From Christensenella sp. UBA1431 (GTDB taxonomy: Bacteria > Bacillota > Clostridia > Christensenellales > UBA1431): DNA of 9,861 nucleotides. Numbering within the stretch: position 1 is the first letter of the stretch; each line of letters starts with the position of its first letter. This document shows positions 1-7,053 of this stretch, piece by piece. The stretch spans positions 17,210-27,070 of the forward strand of contig DCTV01000009.1 of the NCBI GenBank assembly GCA_002329665.1. The letters are read 5' to 3'. Made by a program: the position numbers and the translations under genes. The notes beneath the pieces were generated by a model. It worked only from the letters and a program-made list of their open reading frames with translations. It made no database searches and had not been told where the DNA came from.

Positions 1-1848
1 GTTGATGGCGCGCAGGGCCTCCTCATTCTCGACCTCTCCCCTGTGGATGAGAAACGCGTTGTTTTCCACCGGCTGTATCTCGTAATAGTCGTAGAACGCG
101 CAGATGCCGCGCAGCGTTTCCTGGTCGGCGCCGCGCAGCAGCGCGCGGTACAGTTCCCCCTGCTCGCAGCCCGACCCGACAAGGAGGCCTTCCCGATACT
201 TGGCCAACACCGTTTTGGGCAGGCGGGGCTTATAGTGGAAATACTCGAGGTGCGACATGGAAACCAGCCGGTACAGGTTCTTCATCCCTTCCTGTGTGGC
301 GGCCAGCAATATGGCGTGGTTCAGGGGCAGGTCGCGCACCGACTTTTCCCCCGAAAAAAGGCTGTTTATGTCGCTTAAGGTCCTGGCGTTGCGGGACAGC
401 AGAAGCGCCAGCGCGTGCTGGAGCATGACGGCGGTGGTGTGCGCGTCGTCGCTGGCGCGGTGGTGCTGCCCCATGTCGATGCGCAGGTGCTTTGCAAGCG
501 TCTCCAGTCTGTAGTTTTTCAAGCCCGGCCACAGCTGGCGTGCCAGTGCGACCGTGTCCAGCACCGGCTGGGAAAAGCGTATACCAGGCTCCCGCCCGGC
601 CGCCGTGATGAAGGACATGTCGAACCCGGCGTTGTGCGCGACCAGGCACGCGCCCCTGGCAAAGTCCGCAAAGCTGCGTATGGCCTCGCCGGGCGACGGC
701 GCGCCCTGCACCATCCGCTGTGTGATGCCGGTAATCTGGGTGATGCGCGTGGGAATGGGGATGCCCGGGTCGACGAAGGTATGGAACCGCTCGGTTACCC
801 GGCCGTCCTCCACCTTCACTGCCCCGATTTCGGTCAGCCGGTCTACCGCCGGGTTGAGTCCGGTCGTTTCCACGTCGAAAACGACGAACGTCCCGGTAAG
901 CGGGCTGTCGTCGCCGTTTCGCACGATGGGCAGCGTGTCGTCGGCCAGATACGCCTCCACGCCGTATATCACCCGGAACCCATTAAGCTTTTTGGCTGCG
1001 GAATACACGTCGGGAAAGGACTGGAGCACGCCGTGGTCGGTGATGGCGATGGCCTTGTGTCCCCACGCGTGCGCGAGGCGGACCGCCTCTTTGGGGTCAG
1101 TGACCCCGTCCATGCTGCTCATCTTGGTGTGCAGGTGCAGCTCAATGCGCTTTTGGGAGGCATCGTCCCGGCGCATCGGTTTGTCCCGCTTCTCGATGTC
1201 CTGCGCGGTTACGACCGGCTCGCGCAGGAACCTGTCCACGTTGCAGACGCCGCGCACGCACAGGAAAGCTCCCGGTTTCACGGCGGCTTCCACGCGGTCG
1301 AAGGAGTCGTCACGCTCGAAGACCTTGACGGTGATGGAGGACGTGTTGTCGGTCATATCAAAGCGCAGCATGCGCTTCCCGTTTTTCAGCGCGCGGCTTT
1401 CAGCGCTTAAGACCCTGCCCTGTATGGTGATCCGCCCGGTGCCCTCGTTGATCTCCGATATGTCGGCCGGCGCCGACTCGATGCGCTCCCCGGCCAGAAG
1501 CCCGCCCGAGCAACCGCTGGATTTGCCGTTCGCCGGTATTTTTACGAATTCATACACGGGCTGCGCGCCGTTTCTGCCGTTCACAACGGGTTCGGGAGGA
1601 GGCGGCGGGGTCTGCGCGGGCAGAAAGGCCACACGGACGTCCTCAAAGCCCGGCAAATGACCGCGCAGCGCGTCCTCGAGGCGCTTTTTGACATCTTCTG
1701 GAAACGCTTCGGCGCAAAAAAAAGAAATATCCGCCCTTTTTTGGCGGGGCCAAACGTTGACGCGCTCCAGCCTGAGCGCGTCGGTCCGGGAATCCCCGAG
1801 GACACGGGCGATAAGCGGCGCGAGGCCGCGTTCGTTTTCATTCGGCAT
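1..1848 (-). CDS. polC: DNA polymerase III PolC-type, N-terminal 616 residues (3' part beyond window)
   Basis: This is the replicative DNA polymerase of low-GC-type Gram-positive bacteria, with built-in 3'-5' proofreading. The frame is open from ATG at 1848 to base 1, which is a codon boundary, so the catalytic palm and C-terminal domains lie outside. In order: a small N-terminal domain (about 1-75), a proline-rich linker (five consecutive prolines near 81-85), an OB fold (about 137-216, with GRITIQGRV), and the first PHP segment (LHLHTKMSSMDGV from 237, then ITDHGV). The inserted exonuclease follows: FDVETTG with D325 and E327, HNAGFD with D410, and HHRASDDA with H463 and D468. PHP-like sequence then resumes (KYREGLLVGSGCEQGE). 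All exonuclease catalytic residues are present. The exonuclease begins about 100 residues earlier than in B. subtilis PolC, as I recall that protein, so the N-terminal region is short. The start lies 9 nt after the ispG stop; no in-frame ATG, GTG or TTG separates them, and GGAAGGA sits in the ispG end. The frame includes a run of eight T (1716-1723). Confidence 0.97.
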   Translation of the reverse strand, partial: MPNENERGLAPLIARVLGDSRTDALRLERVNVWPRQKRADISFFCAEAFPEDVKKRLEDALRGHLPGFEDVRVAFLPAQTPPPPPEPVVNGRNGAQPVYEFVKIPANGKSSGCSGGLLAGERIESAPADISEINEGTGRITIQGRVLSAESRALKNGKRMLRFDMTDNTSSITVKVFERDDSFDRVEAAVKPGAFLCVRGVCNVDRFLREPVVTAQDIEKRDKPMRRDDASQKRIELHLHTKMSSMDGVTDPKEAVRLAHAWGHKAIAITDHGVLQSFPDVYSAAKKLNGFRVIYGVEAYLADDTLPIVRNGDDSPLTGTFVVFDVETTGLNPAVDRLTEIGAVKVEDGRVTERFHTFVDPGIPIPTRITQITGITQRMVQGAPSPGEAIRSFADFARGACLVAHNAGFDMSFITAAGREPGIRFSQPVLDTVALARQLWPGLKNYRLETLAKHLRIDMGQHHRASDDAHTTAVMLQHALALLLSRNARTLSDINSLFSGEKSVRDLPLNHAILLAATQEGMKNLYRLVSMSHLEYFHYKPRLPKTVLAKYREGLLVGSGCEQGELYRALLRGADQETLRGICAFYDYYEIQPVENNAFLIHRGEVENEEALRAIN

Positions 1849-1857
1849 AACGGTTTC

Positions 1858-2928
1858 TCATTGTCCTTCCGTGTTGGCTAAGGAAAGCACTTCGCTTATA
1901 AGCGTGTCCACCAGTTCGTCCATGGGGAGCGTGCAGACCAGGCTCCCGTGCTTGAAAAGCGCGCCGCGGTCCTTCCCGCACGCGATGCCGATGTCGGCTT
2001 CGGACGCCTCCCCCGGCCCGTTGACCACGCAGCCCATGATGGCCACGCGGATGGGCGCGTTAACGCCCTTCAGCCGCTCGCGCACGGCCACCACCGCGCT
2101 TTCGAGGTCATAGCCGCAGCGGCCGCAGGTGGGACAGCTGATGATCTCCGGCCCGAACCGCCGAAGGCCCGCCGCCGTGAGTATCTCCCGCCCGGCCGCG
2201 ACCTCTTTTACCGGGTCGCCGGTGAGGGACACGCGCAAGGTGTCTCCGATGCCGCGCAGCAACAACGCGCCGATGCCCATGGCCGACTTGATCAGCCCGG
2301 CTTCGGCGTGCCCCGCCTCGGTGACCCCCAGATGCAGGGGGTAGGATACCGTTTCGGCCATGCGCGTGTACGCGTCGACGGTCATGGCTACGCCGGAAGC
2401 CTTCAACGAAATTATGATATCATAAAAACCGCACGCTTCCAATACGGCAACGTGTTCCAGCGCGGCGTCCACCAGCCCCTGCGGCGTCGGGCCGCCGTCG
2501 CGGGCAAGTATGTGTTTGGGGAGCGAGCCGCCGTTCACGCCGATGCGTATGGGTATCCCGCGGTTCCGCGCGCAGGCCACCAGTTCGCGCACTTTTCCCT
2601 TCGACCCGATGTTGCCGGGGTTGATGCGCACCTTGTCCGCGCCGCTTTCCATGGCCGTCATGGCCAGCCGGTAGTCGAAATGCACGTCGGCGACCAGCGG
2701 AAGGCCCGTCCCCTTGCGAAGCGCTTTTATGGCGGCGGCGGCCTCCATGTCGGGCACGGCGAAGCGGATGATCTCGCAGCCGGCGGCTTCCAGCGCGCGC
2801 ATCTGCGCCAGCGTTTTTTCCGTATCCGCCGTCGGCGTGTTGGTCATGGATTGAACGGTGACCGGCGCCCCGCCCCCGATGTCCGCGCTTCCGACGCGCA
2901 CGCGCCGGGTCTGTTCCCGCAGCGTCAT
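1858..2928 (-). CDS. ispG: 4-hydroxy-3-methylbut-2-en-1-yl diphosphate synthase (flavodoxin/ferredoxin), MEP pathway
   Basis: IspG (GcpE) is a cytosolic [4Fe-4S] enzyme that reductively opens 2-C-methylerythritol 2,4-cyclodiphosphate to HMBPP, the penultimate step of the MEP pathway. The 356-residue product has the usual length of the short bacterial form. The TIM-barrel half includes VTVQSMTNTPTADTE (23-37), RINPGNIG (101-108) and RIGVNGGSLP (128-137). The C-terminal half carries the cluster ligands: C265 and C268 in SCPTCGRC, C300 in MGCVVNGPGE, and E307, with the same spacing as in E. coli IspG. The frame stays open upstream to 3306, but that part lies antisense-free inside rseP, on the same strand in another frame, and has no family similarity. 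The ATG at 2928 was chosen because it overlaps the rseP stop as ATGA and gives the canonical N-terminus. Translational coupling to rseP is likely; GGGGTG upstream is only a weak ribosome binding site. It shares an operon with dxr, which acts earlier in the same pathway. Confidence 0.97.
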   Translation of the reverse strand: MTLREQTRRVRVGSADIGGGAPVTVQSMTNTPTADTEKTLAQMRALEAAGCEIIRFAVPDMEAAAAIKALRKGTGLPLVADVHFDYRLAMTAMESGADKVRINPGNIGSKGKVRELVACARNRGIPIRIGVNGGSLPKHILARDGGPTPQGLVDAALEHVAVLEACGFYDIIISLKASGVAMTVDAYTRMAETVSYPLHLGVTEAGHAEAGLIKSAMGIGALLLRGIGDTLRVSLTGDPVKEVAAGREILTAAGLRRFGPEIISCPTCGRCGYDLESAVVAVRERLKGVNAPIRVAIMGCVVNGPGEASEADIGIACGKDRGALFKHGSLVCTLPMDELVDTLISEVLSLANTEGQ

Positions 2929-3968
2929 CCGAGCACCCCGTTCCCGCTTATCAGCCGGGCGATGTCCTGATAGGTCACCAGCACCATCAGCCCGATGAGC
3001 AGTATCAGGCCGATGAAGTGCACCATACCCTCCCTTTCGGGCGGAATAGGCTTGCCGCGCACCATCTCGACCAGTATGAAAACGATGCGCGAGCCGTCCA
3101 GCGCAGGCAGGGGCAGCAGGTTGAATATCCCGAGGTTTATGGAAATGAGCACGCCCAGCCTCAACAGCGAATACAGTCCTATCTGCGCGCTCTGGCCGAT
3201 GAGCGAGATGGTCCCCACCGGTCCGACGATGGACGCGGTGCTCTGCGTCCCGGTCAGGAGGCCGCCCAACAGGGAGAACATCTGCTGGGTGATGAACACG
3301 ATCCACGAAAACGAAAGGCCTATGGCCTCGAAAAAGCCAAATGTCTGCGGCGTCTGCTCGAAGTTGATGCCGACAAGAGATATGCCGGTCTCCGCGTCCT
3401 GCTTGTAGCCCACCTCATAGTCGGTGGTCGCGCTGCCGCGCTGGACGGTGAGCAGCACGGTTTCGTCCGTGTTCTCGAGGATGCGGAGCTTCGCTTCGCT
3501 GGCGAAGTTCACGTGCGCGCCGTCCACGGCCACAATGCGATCTCCGGCCTGCAGCCCCGCGGCCTGCGCCGGATAGCCCTCCATTACGTTCTGGACGACG
3601 GGCACGGTCTCCCCCACGATCATCAAAAGCCCGATGGTGATGAGGAACGCGAGGAAGATGTTGGCGATCGGGCCGGCGGCGATGCTCAGAAGGCGCTTCC
3701 ACGGCTTTTGCCGGTTGAAGGCCCGCGGGTCGTCGATGTCCTCGTCCTCGCCGTAGAAATTAACGAAGCCGCCTACGGGAAAAAGGCGCAGCGAGTATAT
3801 GACGCCGCCTCGCTCCCACTTCTTGAGCTTGGGGCCCATCCCGATCCCGAACTCGCGCACCCGTATGCCCAGCCGGCGGGCCGTGAGGAAATGGCCCAGT
3901 TCGTGGACCATCACGATCACGCCGATCACGAGGATGGCGACGAGGATCGACCATATCGTTTGAAACAT
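2925..3968 (-). CDS. rseP: RseP/RasP-type site-2 membrane metalloprotease with one PDZ domain
   Basis: This is an intramembrane zinc metalloprotease of the site-2 protease family (M50). Relatives in Gram-positive bacteria (RasP/YluC) cut anti-sigma factors and clear signal-peptide remnants in the membrane. The 347-residue protein starts with a transmembrane helix carrying the zinc-binding HELGH (H22, E23, H26). The conserved GIGMGP and FPVGGFV stretches follow, and then a second hydrophobic segment (about 100-118). One PDZ domain occupies about 118-190, with the core GYPAQAAGLQAGDRIVAVDG. Late hydrophobic segments include NLLPLPALDGSR, whose D291 is the third zinc ligand, and a final helix (about 316-332). 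One PDZ domain rather than two fits the Gram-positive form. The start ATG at 3968 follows the dxr stop by 6 nt, with GGAAAGGA in the end of dxr as ribosome binding site. The stop overlaps the ispG start. Its substrate cannot be told from this window. Confidence 0.95.
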   Translation of the reverse strand: MFQTIWSILVAILVIGVIVMVHELGHFLTARRLGIRVREFGIGMGPKLKKWERGGVIYSLRLFPVGGFVNFYGEDEDIDDPRAFNRQKPWKRLLSIAAGPIANIFLAFLITIGLLMIVGETVPVVQNVMEGYPAQAAGLQAGDRIVAVDGAHVNFASEAKLRILENTDETVLLTVQRGSATTDYEVGYKQDAETGISLVGINFEQTPQTFGFFEAIGLSFSWIVFITQQMFSLLGGLLTGTQSTASIVGPVGTISLIGQSAQIGLYSLLRLGVLISINLGIFNLLPLPALDGSRIVFILVEMVRGKPIPPEREGMVHFIGLILLIGLMVLVTYQDIARLISGNGVLG

Positions 3969-3974
3969 TAACCG

Positions 3975-5144
3975 TTATTCCTTTCCGCCCGGCGCCGCCG
4001 CGTGCCGGTTATAAAGGAACGCGCGCGTTACGGCGTCGGCCTGGCAGATGTCGTCGAGCGAAGGCAGGGGGACGCCCGGCGCCCTTGACATAGCATATTC
4101 AATCGTGCGCGGTATATCCGTAAACCCGATGCGCCCGTTTAAGAACAGGTCCACGGCGACTTCGTTGGCCGCGTTGAGCACGGCGGGCATCACGCCGCCC
4201 GCCCTGAGCGCCTCGTACGCGAGGCCGAGGCACGGGAATTTCTCTTCCTGCGGCGCCTCGAAATGCAAGCTGGCGAGGGCAATGAGGTCGAGCCGGGCAA
4301 CGCCCGACTCCAGGCGTTCCGGGTGGCTCAGCGCGTACTGGATCGCGACGCGCATGTCGGGCATGCCCAGCTGCGCGAGCACGGACCCGTCTTTCAGCTC
4401 GATGAGGGAGTGCACGATGCTCTCCGGGTGGATCACGACGTCGATCGCGTCCACGGGAGCGCCGAAGAGCCAGTGCGCTTCGATCACCTCGAAGCCCTTG
4501 TTCATCAGCGTGGCCGAGTCCACCGAAATTTTTTTGCCCATGTTCCACCTCGGATGGCGGACGGCCTGCCCGGGCGTGATGCCGTGGAGTTGTTCCGCGG
4601 GCGTGTTCCTGAAAGGCCCGCCCGAGGCCGTGAGAACGATGCGCGAAAGAGCCTTTTCGTCGCTTAACGCCTCCATGCACTGGAAGATCGCCGAATGCTC
4701 GCTGTCGATCGGGTAGATGCGCTGGCCGTACTCCTTCAGCGCCGACATCACGACGCTCCCGCCGCACACGATCGACTCCTTGTTGGCCAGCGCGATGCGC
4801 TTGTCCGTTTGTATGCTACGCATCAGCGGGGGCAGGCCGGAGAAGCCCACCGTCGCGATCAGCACCGCATCGGCCTCTTCGAGGGCCGCCGCTTCCACGA
4901 GACAGTCTTCGCCCACGCAAAGCGCCGTCCCCGAAGGCAGCCTCTCCCTTACCGCCTTTTCGTCCTTCGCCGCCGTCAGCCCGACGAAGGCCGGCCGGTA
5001 TTTATGCGCCTGCCCGATGAGGAGCTCGGCGTTGGAGTGGGCCGTGAGCGCTGCGACGCTGAATTTGCCGGGGTGCCTGTCGATCACCTCGAGCGCCTGC
5101 GTCCCCACGGAACCCGTGCTGCCCAATACTGCGATGCGGATCAT
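3975..5144 (-). CDS. dxr: 1-deoxy-D-xylulose 5-phosphate reductoisomerase, MEP pathway
   Basis: Dxr (IspC) rearranges and reduces 1-deoxy-D-xylulose 5-phosphate to 2-C-methyl-D-erythritol 4-phosphate with NADPH, the committing step of the MEP isoprenoid pathway; it is the family target of fosmidomycin. The product has 389 residues, a normal length. The N-terminal Rossmann domain carries GSTGSVG (8-14). ALANKES (118-124) and DSEHSAIFQ (147-155) follow; D147 and E149 are metal ligands. Substrate-site residues are visible as TASGGPF (S174), HPRWNMG (H197, W200), and MNKGFEVIEAHWLF with N215, K216 and the metal ligand E219. The C-terminal helical domain includes NAANEVAV (324-331). The start ATG at 5144 has AAAGAGG 6 nt upstream and lies 11 nt after the cdsA stop. 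Together with ispG it puts two MEP genes next to uppS, the main consumer of the pathway's products. Confidence 0.98.
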   Translation of the reverse strand: MIRIAVLGSTGSVGTQALEVIDRHPGKFSVAALTAHSNAELLIGQAHKYRPAFVGLTAAKDEKAVRERLPSGTALCVGEDCLVEAAALEEADAVLIATVGFSGLPPLMRSIQTDKRIALANKESIVCGGSVVMSALKEYGQRIYPIDSEHSAIFQCMEALSDEKALSRIVLTASGGPFRNTPAEQLHGITPGQAVRHPRWNMGKKISVDSATLMNKGFEVIEAHWLFGAPVDAIDVVIHPESIVHSLIELKDGSVLAQLGMPDMRVAIQYALSHPERLESGVARLDLIALASLHFEAPQEEKFPCLGLAYEALRAGGVMPAVLNAANEVAVDLFLNGRIGFTDIPRTIEYAMSRAPGVPLPSLDDICQADAVTRAFLYNRHAAAPGGKE

Positions 5145-5155
5145 TTCATACCTCT

Positions 5156-5968
5156 TTATCCCAGGATGATGTATTTATAATAAACGAACACGACCGGCAC
5201 CGTAAACAGTATGCTGTCGATCCTGTCCAGCATGCCGCCGTGTCCCGGGAACAGGGTCCCGAAATCCTTGATGCCGGCCATGCGCTTGACGGACGACGCG
5301 ACGAGGTCTCCCGTTTGCGCCGTTACGGAACAAAGGACGCCAAGGACGATAAAATGTTCCAACTCGATGGACAGCCCCCAGATGCGCTGCACCCACAAAC
5401 AGAGCACGACGCCTGTCAGGACGCTGCCAATCACGCCGCCCGCGCTCCCTTCCACCGTCTTGTTGGGGCTTATTTCGGGCGACAGCTTGCGGCGCCCGAA
5501 CAGCGTCCCCGCAAAGAACGCGAAAACGTCCGAATTGAGCGAACACGCGATGGTGGTGAGCACGGCCAAAAGCCCGTAGGCCTCAGGCCTGAGCCGGAAC
5601 GTGAAAAAAATCAGTATGAACGGGATTCCGATATAAAACAGGGTGAACACGGAGGACAGGATGTCTTTCAGCGTACATTCAGGATGGAAAAGCCGGTGGG
5701 CCATCGACGCGAAGCCCAGCATCGCGAGCAGGGCGAGTACCGCTTCCATACCGCCGAAATACCCGGCGGGGACAATGAGGACGGAAAAGACCAGGCCGGT
5801 CCAGCGCAGGGGGCGGTAGCCCACGCGCTGCAGGGCCGCGTACATCTCCCAGATGGAAAGGAACGAAGCCGCGACGAGGACGGCGTAGAACGTCCATTCG
5901 CTGAAAAACAGCGCAAACAGGAGAACGAGCGCGGATATGACTCCCACGATCAAGCGCGTGACGATCAA
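5156..5968 (-). CDS. cdsA: Phosphatidate cytidylyltransferase (CDP-diacylglycerol synthase), TTG start
   Basis: CdsA is an integral membrane enzyme that joins CTP and phosphatidic acid into CDP-diacylglycerol, the precursor of most bacterial phospholipids. The 270-residue protein is hydrophobic, with several membrane segments in residues 1-150 and further ones near 175-195 and 205-220, plus a short C-terminal one. The family signature is complete at 225-251: S-S-V-K-R, then K234-D235, then PGHGGMLDRID. The upstream metal/CTP region is also present: D147 in SLNSDVFAFFAG and ISPNKTVEGS (166-175). The start is TTG at 5968. It is set by a strong AAGGAG 7 nt upstream, by the lack of any nearby ATG or GTG in frame, and by the family-like N-terminus MIVTRLIVGV. 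The gap to uppS is 24 nt and to dxr 11 nt, so all are probably cotranscribed. Confidence 0.97.
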   Translation of the reverse strand: MIVTRLIVGVISALVLLFALFFSEWTFYAVLVAASFLSIWEMYAALQRVGYRPLRWTGLVFSVLIVPAGYFGGMEAVLALLAMLGFASMAHRLFHPECTLKDILSSVFTLFYIGIPFILIFFTFRLRPEAYGLLAVLTTIACSLNSDVFAFFAGTLFGRRKLSPEISPNKTVEGSAGGVIGSVLTGVVLCLWVQRIWGLSIELEHFIVLGVLCSVTAQTGDLVASSVKRMAGIKDFGTLFPGHGGMLDRIDSILFTVPVVFVYYKYIILG

Positions 5969-5975
5969 GGCCTTT

Positions 5976-5981
5976 CTCCTT
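5976..5981 (-). promoter_or_regulatory. Ribosome binding site deciding the TTG start of cdsA
   Basis: AAGGAG lies 7 nt before the TTG at 5968, inside the 24-nt gap after uppS. The next in-frame ATG is codon 42, well inside the membrane region, so this site supports TTG as the true start. Confidence 0.8.
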
Positions 5982-5992
5982 CCGGTCCAGAA

Positions 5993-6760
5993 TTACAGGC
6001 CGCCAAAGCGCCTGCCGCGGGACTGGTACTCCGCCAGCATATCCACGAAATCCTGCTCGGTAAAGTCGGGCCAGTGCACCGGCGTGAAATAGAGTTCGGC
6101 GTACGCCCCCTGGTAGAGCAGGAAATTGCTCAGCCGCATTTCGCCGCTGGTCCTGACGATAAGGTCCGGGTCCGGGATGTCCCGCGTGAACAGGGCCCTG
6201 GAAAGCGTATTTTCGTCGATGCCGCCGATGTCGAGGCGCCCCTCCTTTACCTCTGCGGCCAGCGCCTTCACCGCCTGCACCAGTTCGCCCCGGCCGCCGT
6301 AGTTGAGCGCGATGTTCACGATCAGCCCGTCGTTGCCCCGCGTCTTTTCCACGGCCGCGTCGACCGCGCCGACCACCCGCGCGGGCAGGCTTTTGTAGTC
6401 GCCGATGACGATGAGCCTGGCCCCGTTACGGTGGAGTTCTTCGAGTTGGTTGGTCAGAAACTCCACCAGCAGGTCCATGAGTATGCCCACTTCCTTTTCG
6501 GGCCGCTTCCAGTTCTCTGTCGAAAAAGCGTAGAGCGTAAGTACCTTCAGGCCCAGGTCGGACGCGATGCGCACGATCCTGTTCACGGTCTTCACGCCCT
6601 CGCGGTGGCCGAGCGAGCGCGGAAGGCCCCGCTTTTTGGCCCACCTGCCGTTGCCGTCCATGATGATGGCGACGTGCCGCGGCAGTTTGGCTAGGTCCAG
6701 CCCCGACAGGTCCAACCCCGGCCTGTTTTGCGGCTCCCGTTTATGCTCATGTATACGCAA
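5993..6760 (-). CDS. uppS: Undecaprenyl diphosphate synthase (cis-prenyltransferase), TTG start
   Basis: UppS adds isopentenyl diphosphate units in cis to farnesyl diphosphate, giving the C55 carrier lipid for peptidoglycan and other wall polymers. The 255-residue protein has the full family pattern: IIMDGNGRWAKKRGLPRSLG (32-51) with catalytic D35, LYAFSTENWKRP (76-87), and NIALNYGGRGE (149-159). DPDLIVRTSGEMRLSNFLLY (197-216) follows, with R203 and R209 for diphosphate binding, then AYAELYF with E222 and the WPDF motif. The first 25 residues are a charged, variable leader, common in the family. The start TTG at 6760 has AAAGGAG 7 nt upstream. An ATG just inside the gene is in a different frame, so TTG is the best start. 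It is separated from the preceding small ORF by 66 nt that hold a hairpin. Its substrates derive from the MEP pathway, represented here by dxr and ispG. Confidence 0.97.
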   Translation of the reverse strand: MRIHEHKREPQNRPGLDLSGLDLAKLPRHVAIIMDGNGRWAKKRGLPRSLGHREGVKTVNRIVRIASDLGLKVLTLYAFSTENWKRPEKEVGILMDLLVEFLTNQLEELHRNGARLIVIGDYKSLPARVVGAVDAAVEKTRGNDGLIVNIALNYGGRGELVQAVKALAAEVKEGRLDIGGIDENTLSRALFTRDIPDPDLIVRTSGEMRLSNFLLYQGAYAELYFTPVHWPDFTEQDFVDMLAEYQSRGRRFGGL

Positions 6761-6767
6761 CGCCGGT

Positions 6768-6774
6768 CTCCTTT
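6768..6774 (-). promoter_or_regulatory. Ribosome binding site deciding the TTG start of uppS
   Basis: AAAGGAG ends 7 nt before the TTG at 6760. No in-frame ATG or GTG lies closer to it, which makes TTG the likely start of uppS. Confidence 0.8.
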
Positions 6775-6792
6775 AGCACGGTGTTAGCAAAG

Positions 6793-6819
6793 CGTCCAAG
6801 ACCGCTCAGGCCTTGGACG
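6793..6819 (-). other. Stable hairpin between the small ORF and uppS (no U-tract)
   Basis: On the minus strand CGTCCAAG (6819-6812) is perfectly complementary to CTTGGACG (6800-6793). Three further pairs (GCC with GGU, one of them G-U) extend the stem to 11 pairs around the 5-nt loop UGAGC. It begins 7 nt after the TAA of the 74-codon ORF. It is followed by CTTTGC rather than a run of U, so it is not a classic intrinsic terminator. It could be a weak terminator, a 3'-end stabiliser after processing, or a spacer element; the sequence does not decide. Confidence 0.6.
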
Positions 6820-6826
6820 GCTGTCT

Positions 6827-7051
6827 TTACGATTCATGGTCCGGTTCCCTTTTGAAGTTGCATGCGGTCAGTTCGACCGACGGCCCGTTCGGCGGCCCTG
6901 CGGTTTCCCGCTGGCGCACGACGCAGAAACCGTCCGCGCCCGGCAGGGCGCGAAAGCCTTCCAGGCGCACGACGGCGACACCGTAACCGGCCGCAAAAAG
7001 CCTTTCTTCCGCTTCGTTAAGGGGCAGTCCGGTGCAGTCCGGTGCTCCCAC
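6827..7051 (-). CDS. Small protein with PASTA-like pattern, 74 residues, GTG start, function unknown
   Basis: I do not recognise a named family. The ORF looks real: it starts 2 nt after the frr stop, and GGAGGT in the last frr codons lies at good spacing before GTG at 7051. It fills most of the frr-uppS gap. The protein resembles a single PASTA module. Residues 4-22 read PDCTGLPLNEAEERLFAAG, like the typical P-D-x-x-G-x-x-x-x-x-A-x-x-x-L-x-x-x-G helix start. A strand-like segment (24-30) follows, then CVVRQRETAG (43-52) and SVELTACNF (58-66), matching the usual V-x-x-Q and V-x-L-x end. Unlike PASTA domains of PrkC kinases and PBPs, it has no signal peptide, membrane helix or partner domain, so it is probably cytosolic. 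Three cysteines (6, 43, 64) are present. A role in envelope lipid synthesis is suggested only by position before uppS and cdsA. Confidence 0.75.
   Translation of the reverse strand: MGAPDCTGLPLNEAEERLFAAGYGVAVVRLEGFRALPGADGFCVVRQRETAGPPNGPSVELTACNFKREPDHES
7024..7043. repeat. Tandem 10-bp direct repeat inside the small ORF
   Basis: The unit GCAGTCCGGT occurs twice head to tail on the plus strand, near the 5' end of the 74-codon ORF (about codons 3-10). Since 10 is not a multiple of 3, the copies are read in different frames, giving part of PDCTGLP. Loss or gain of one copy would shift the frame. Confidence 0.7.
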
Positions 7052-7053
7052 GA

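Noticed and set aside
415..1660. Long plus-strand open frames of 331 and 368 codons across polC
   Set aside because: They lie antisense to clear polC motifs (PHP and exonuclease), show no family features, and are expected in GC-rich sequence where stop codons are rare.
1948..2970. Plus-strand open frame of 340 codons opposite ispG
   Set aside because: It is antisense to the IspG Fe-S cluster motifs and barrel, rich in Arg, Ala, His and Gly, with no recognisable domain. It is a shadow frame.
2929..3306. N-terminal extension of ispG
   Set aside because: The frame is open for 126 more codons, but they overlap rseP in another frame and have no similarity to IspG. The ATGA overlap gives the normal length.
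5240..6694. Plus-strand open frame of 484 codons opposite cdsA and uppS
   Set aside because: The longest open frame on the plus strand spans two well-supported genes and their gap, is rich in Arg, His, Glu and Gln, and shows no motif. It is best explained by GC bias.
6761..6792. Promoter for uppS in the gap after the hairpin
   Set aside because: No pair of boxes with more than a weak match was found at 16-18 nt spacing.
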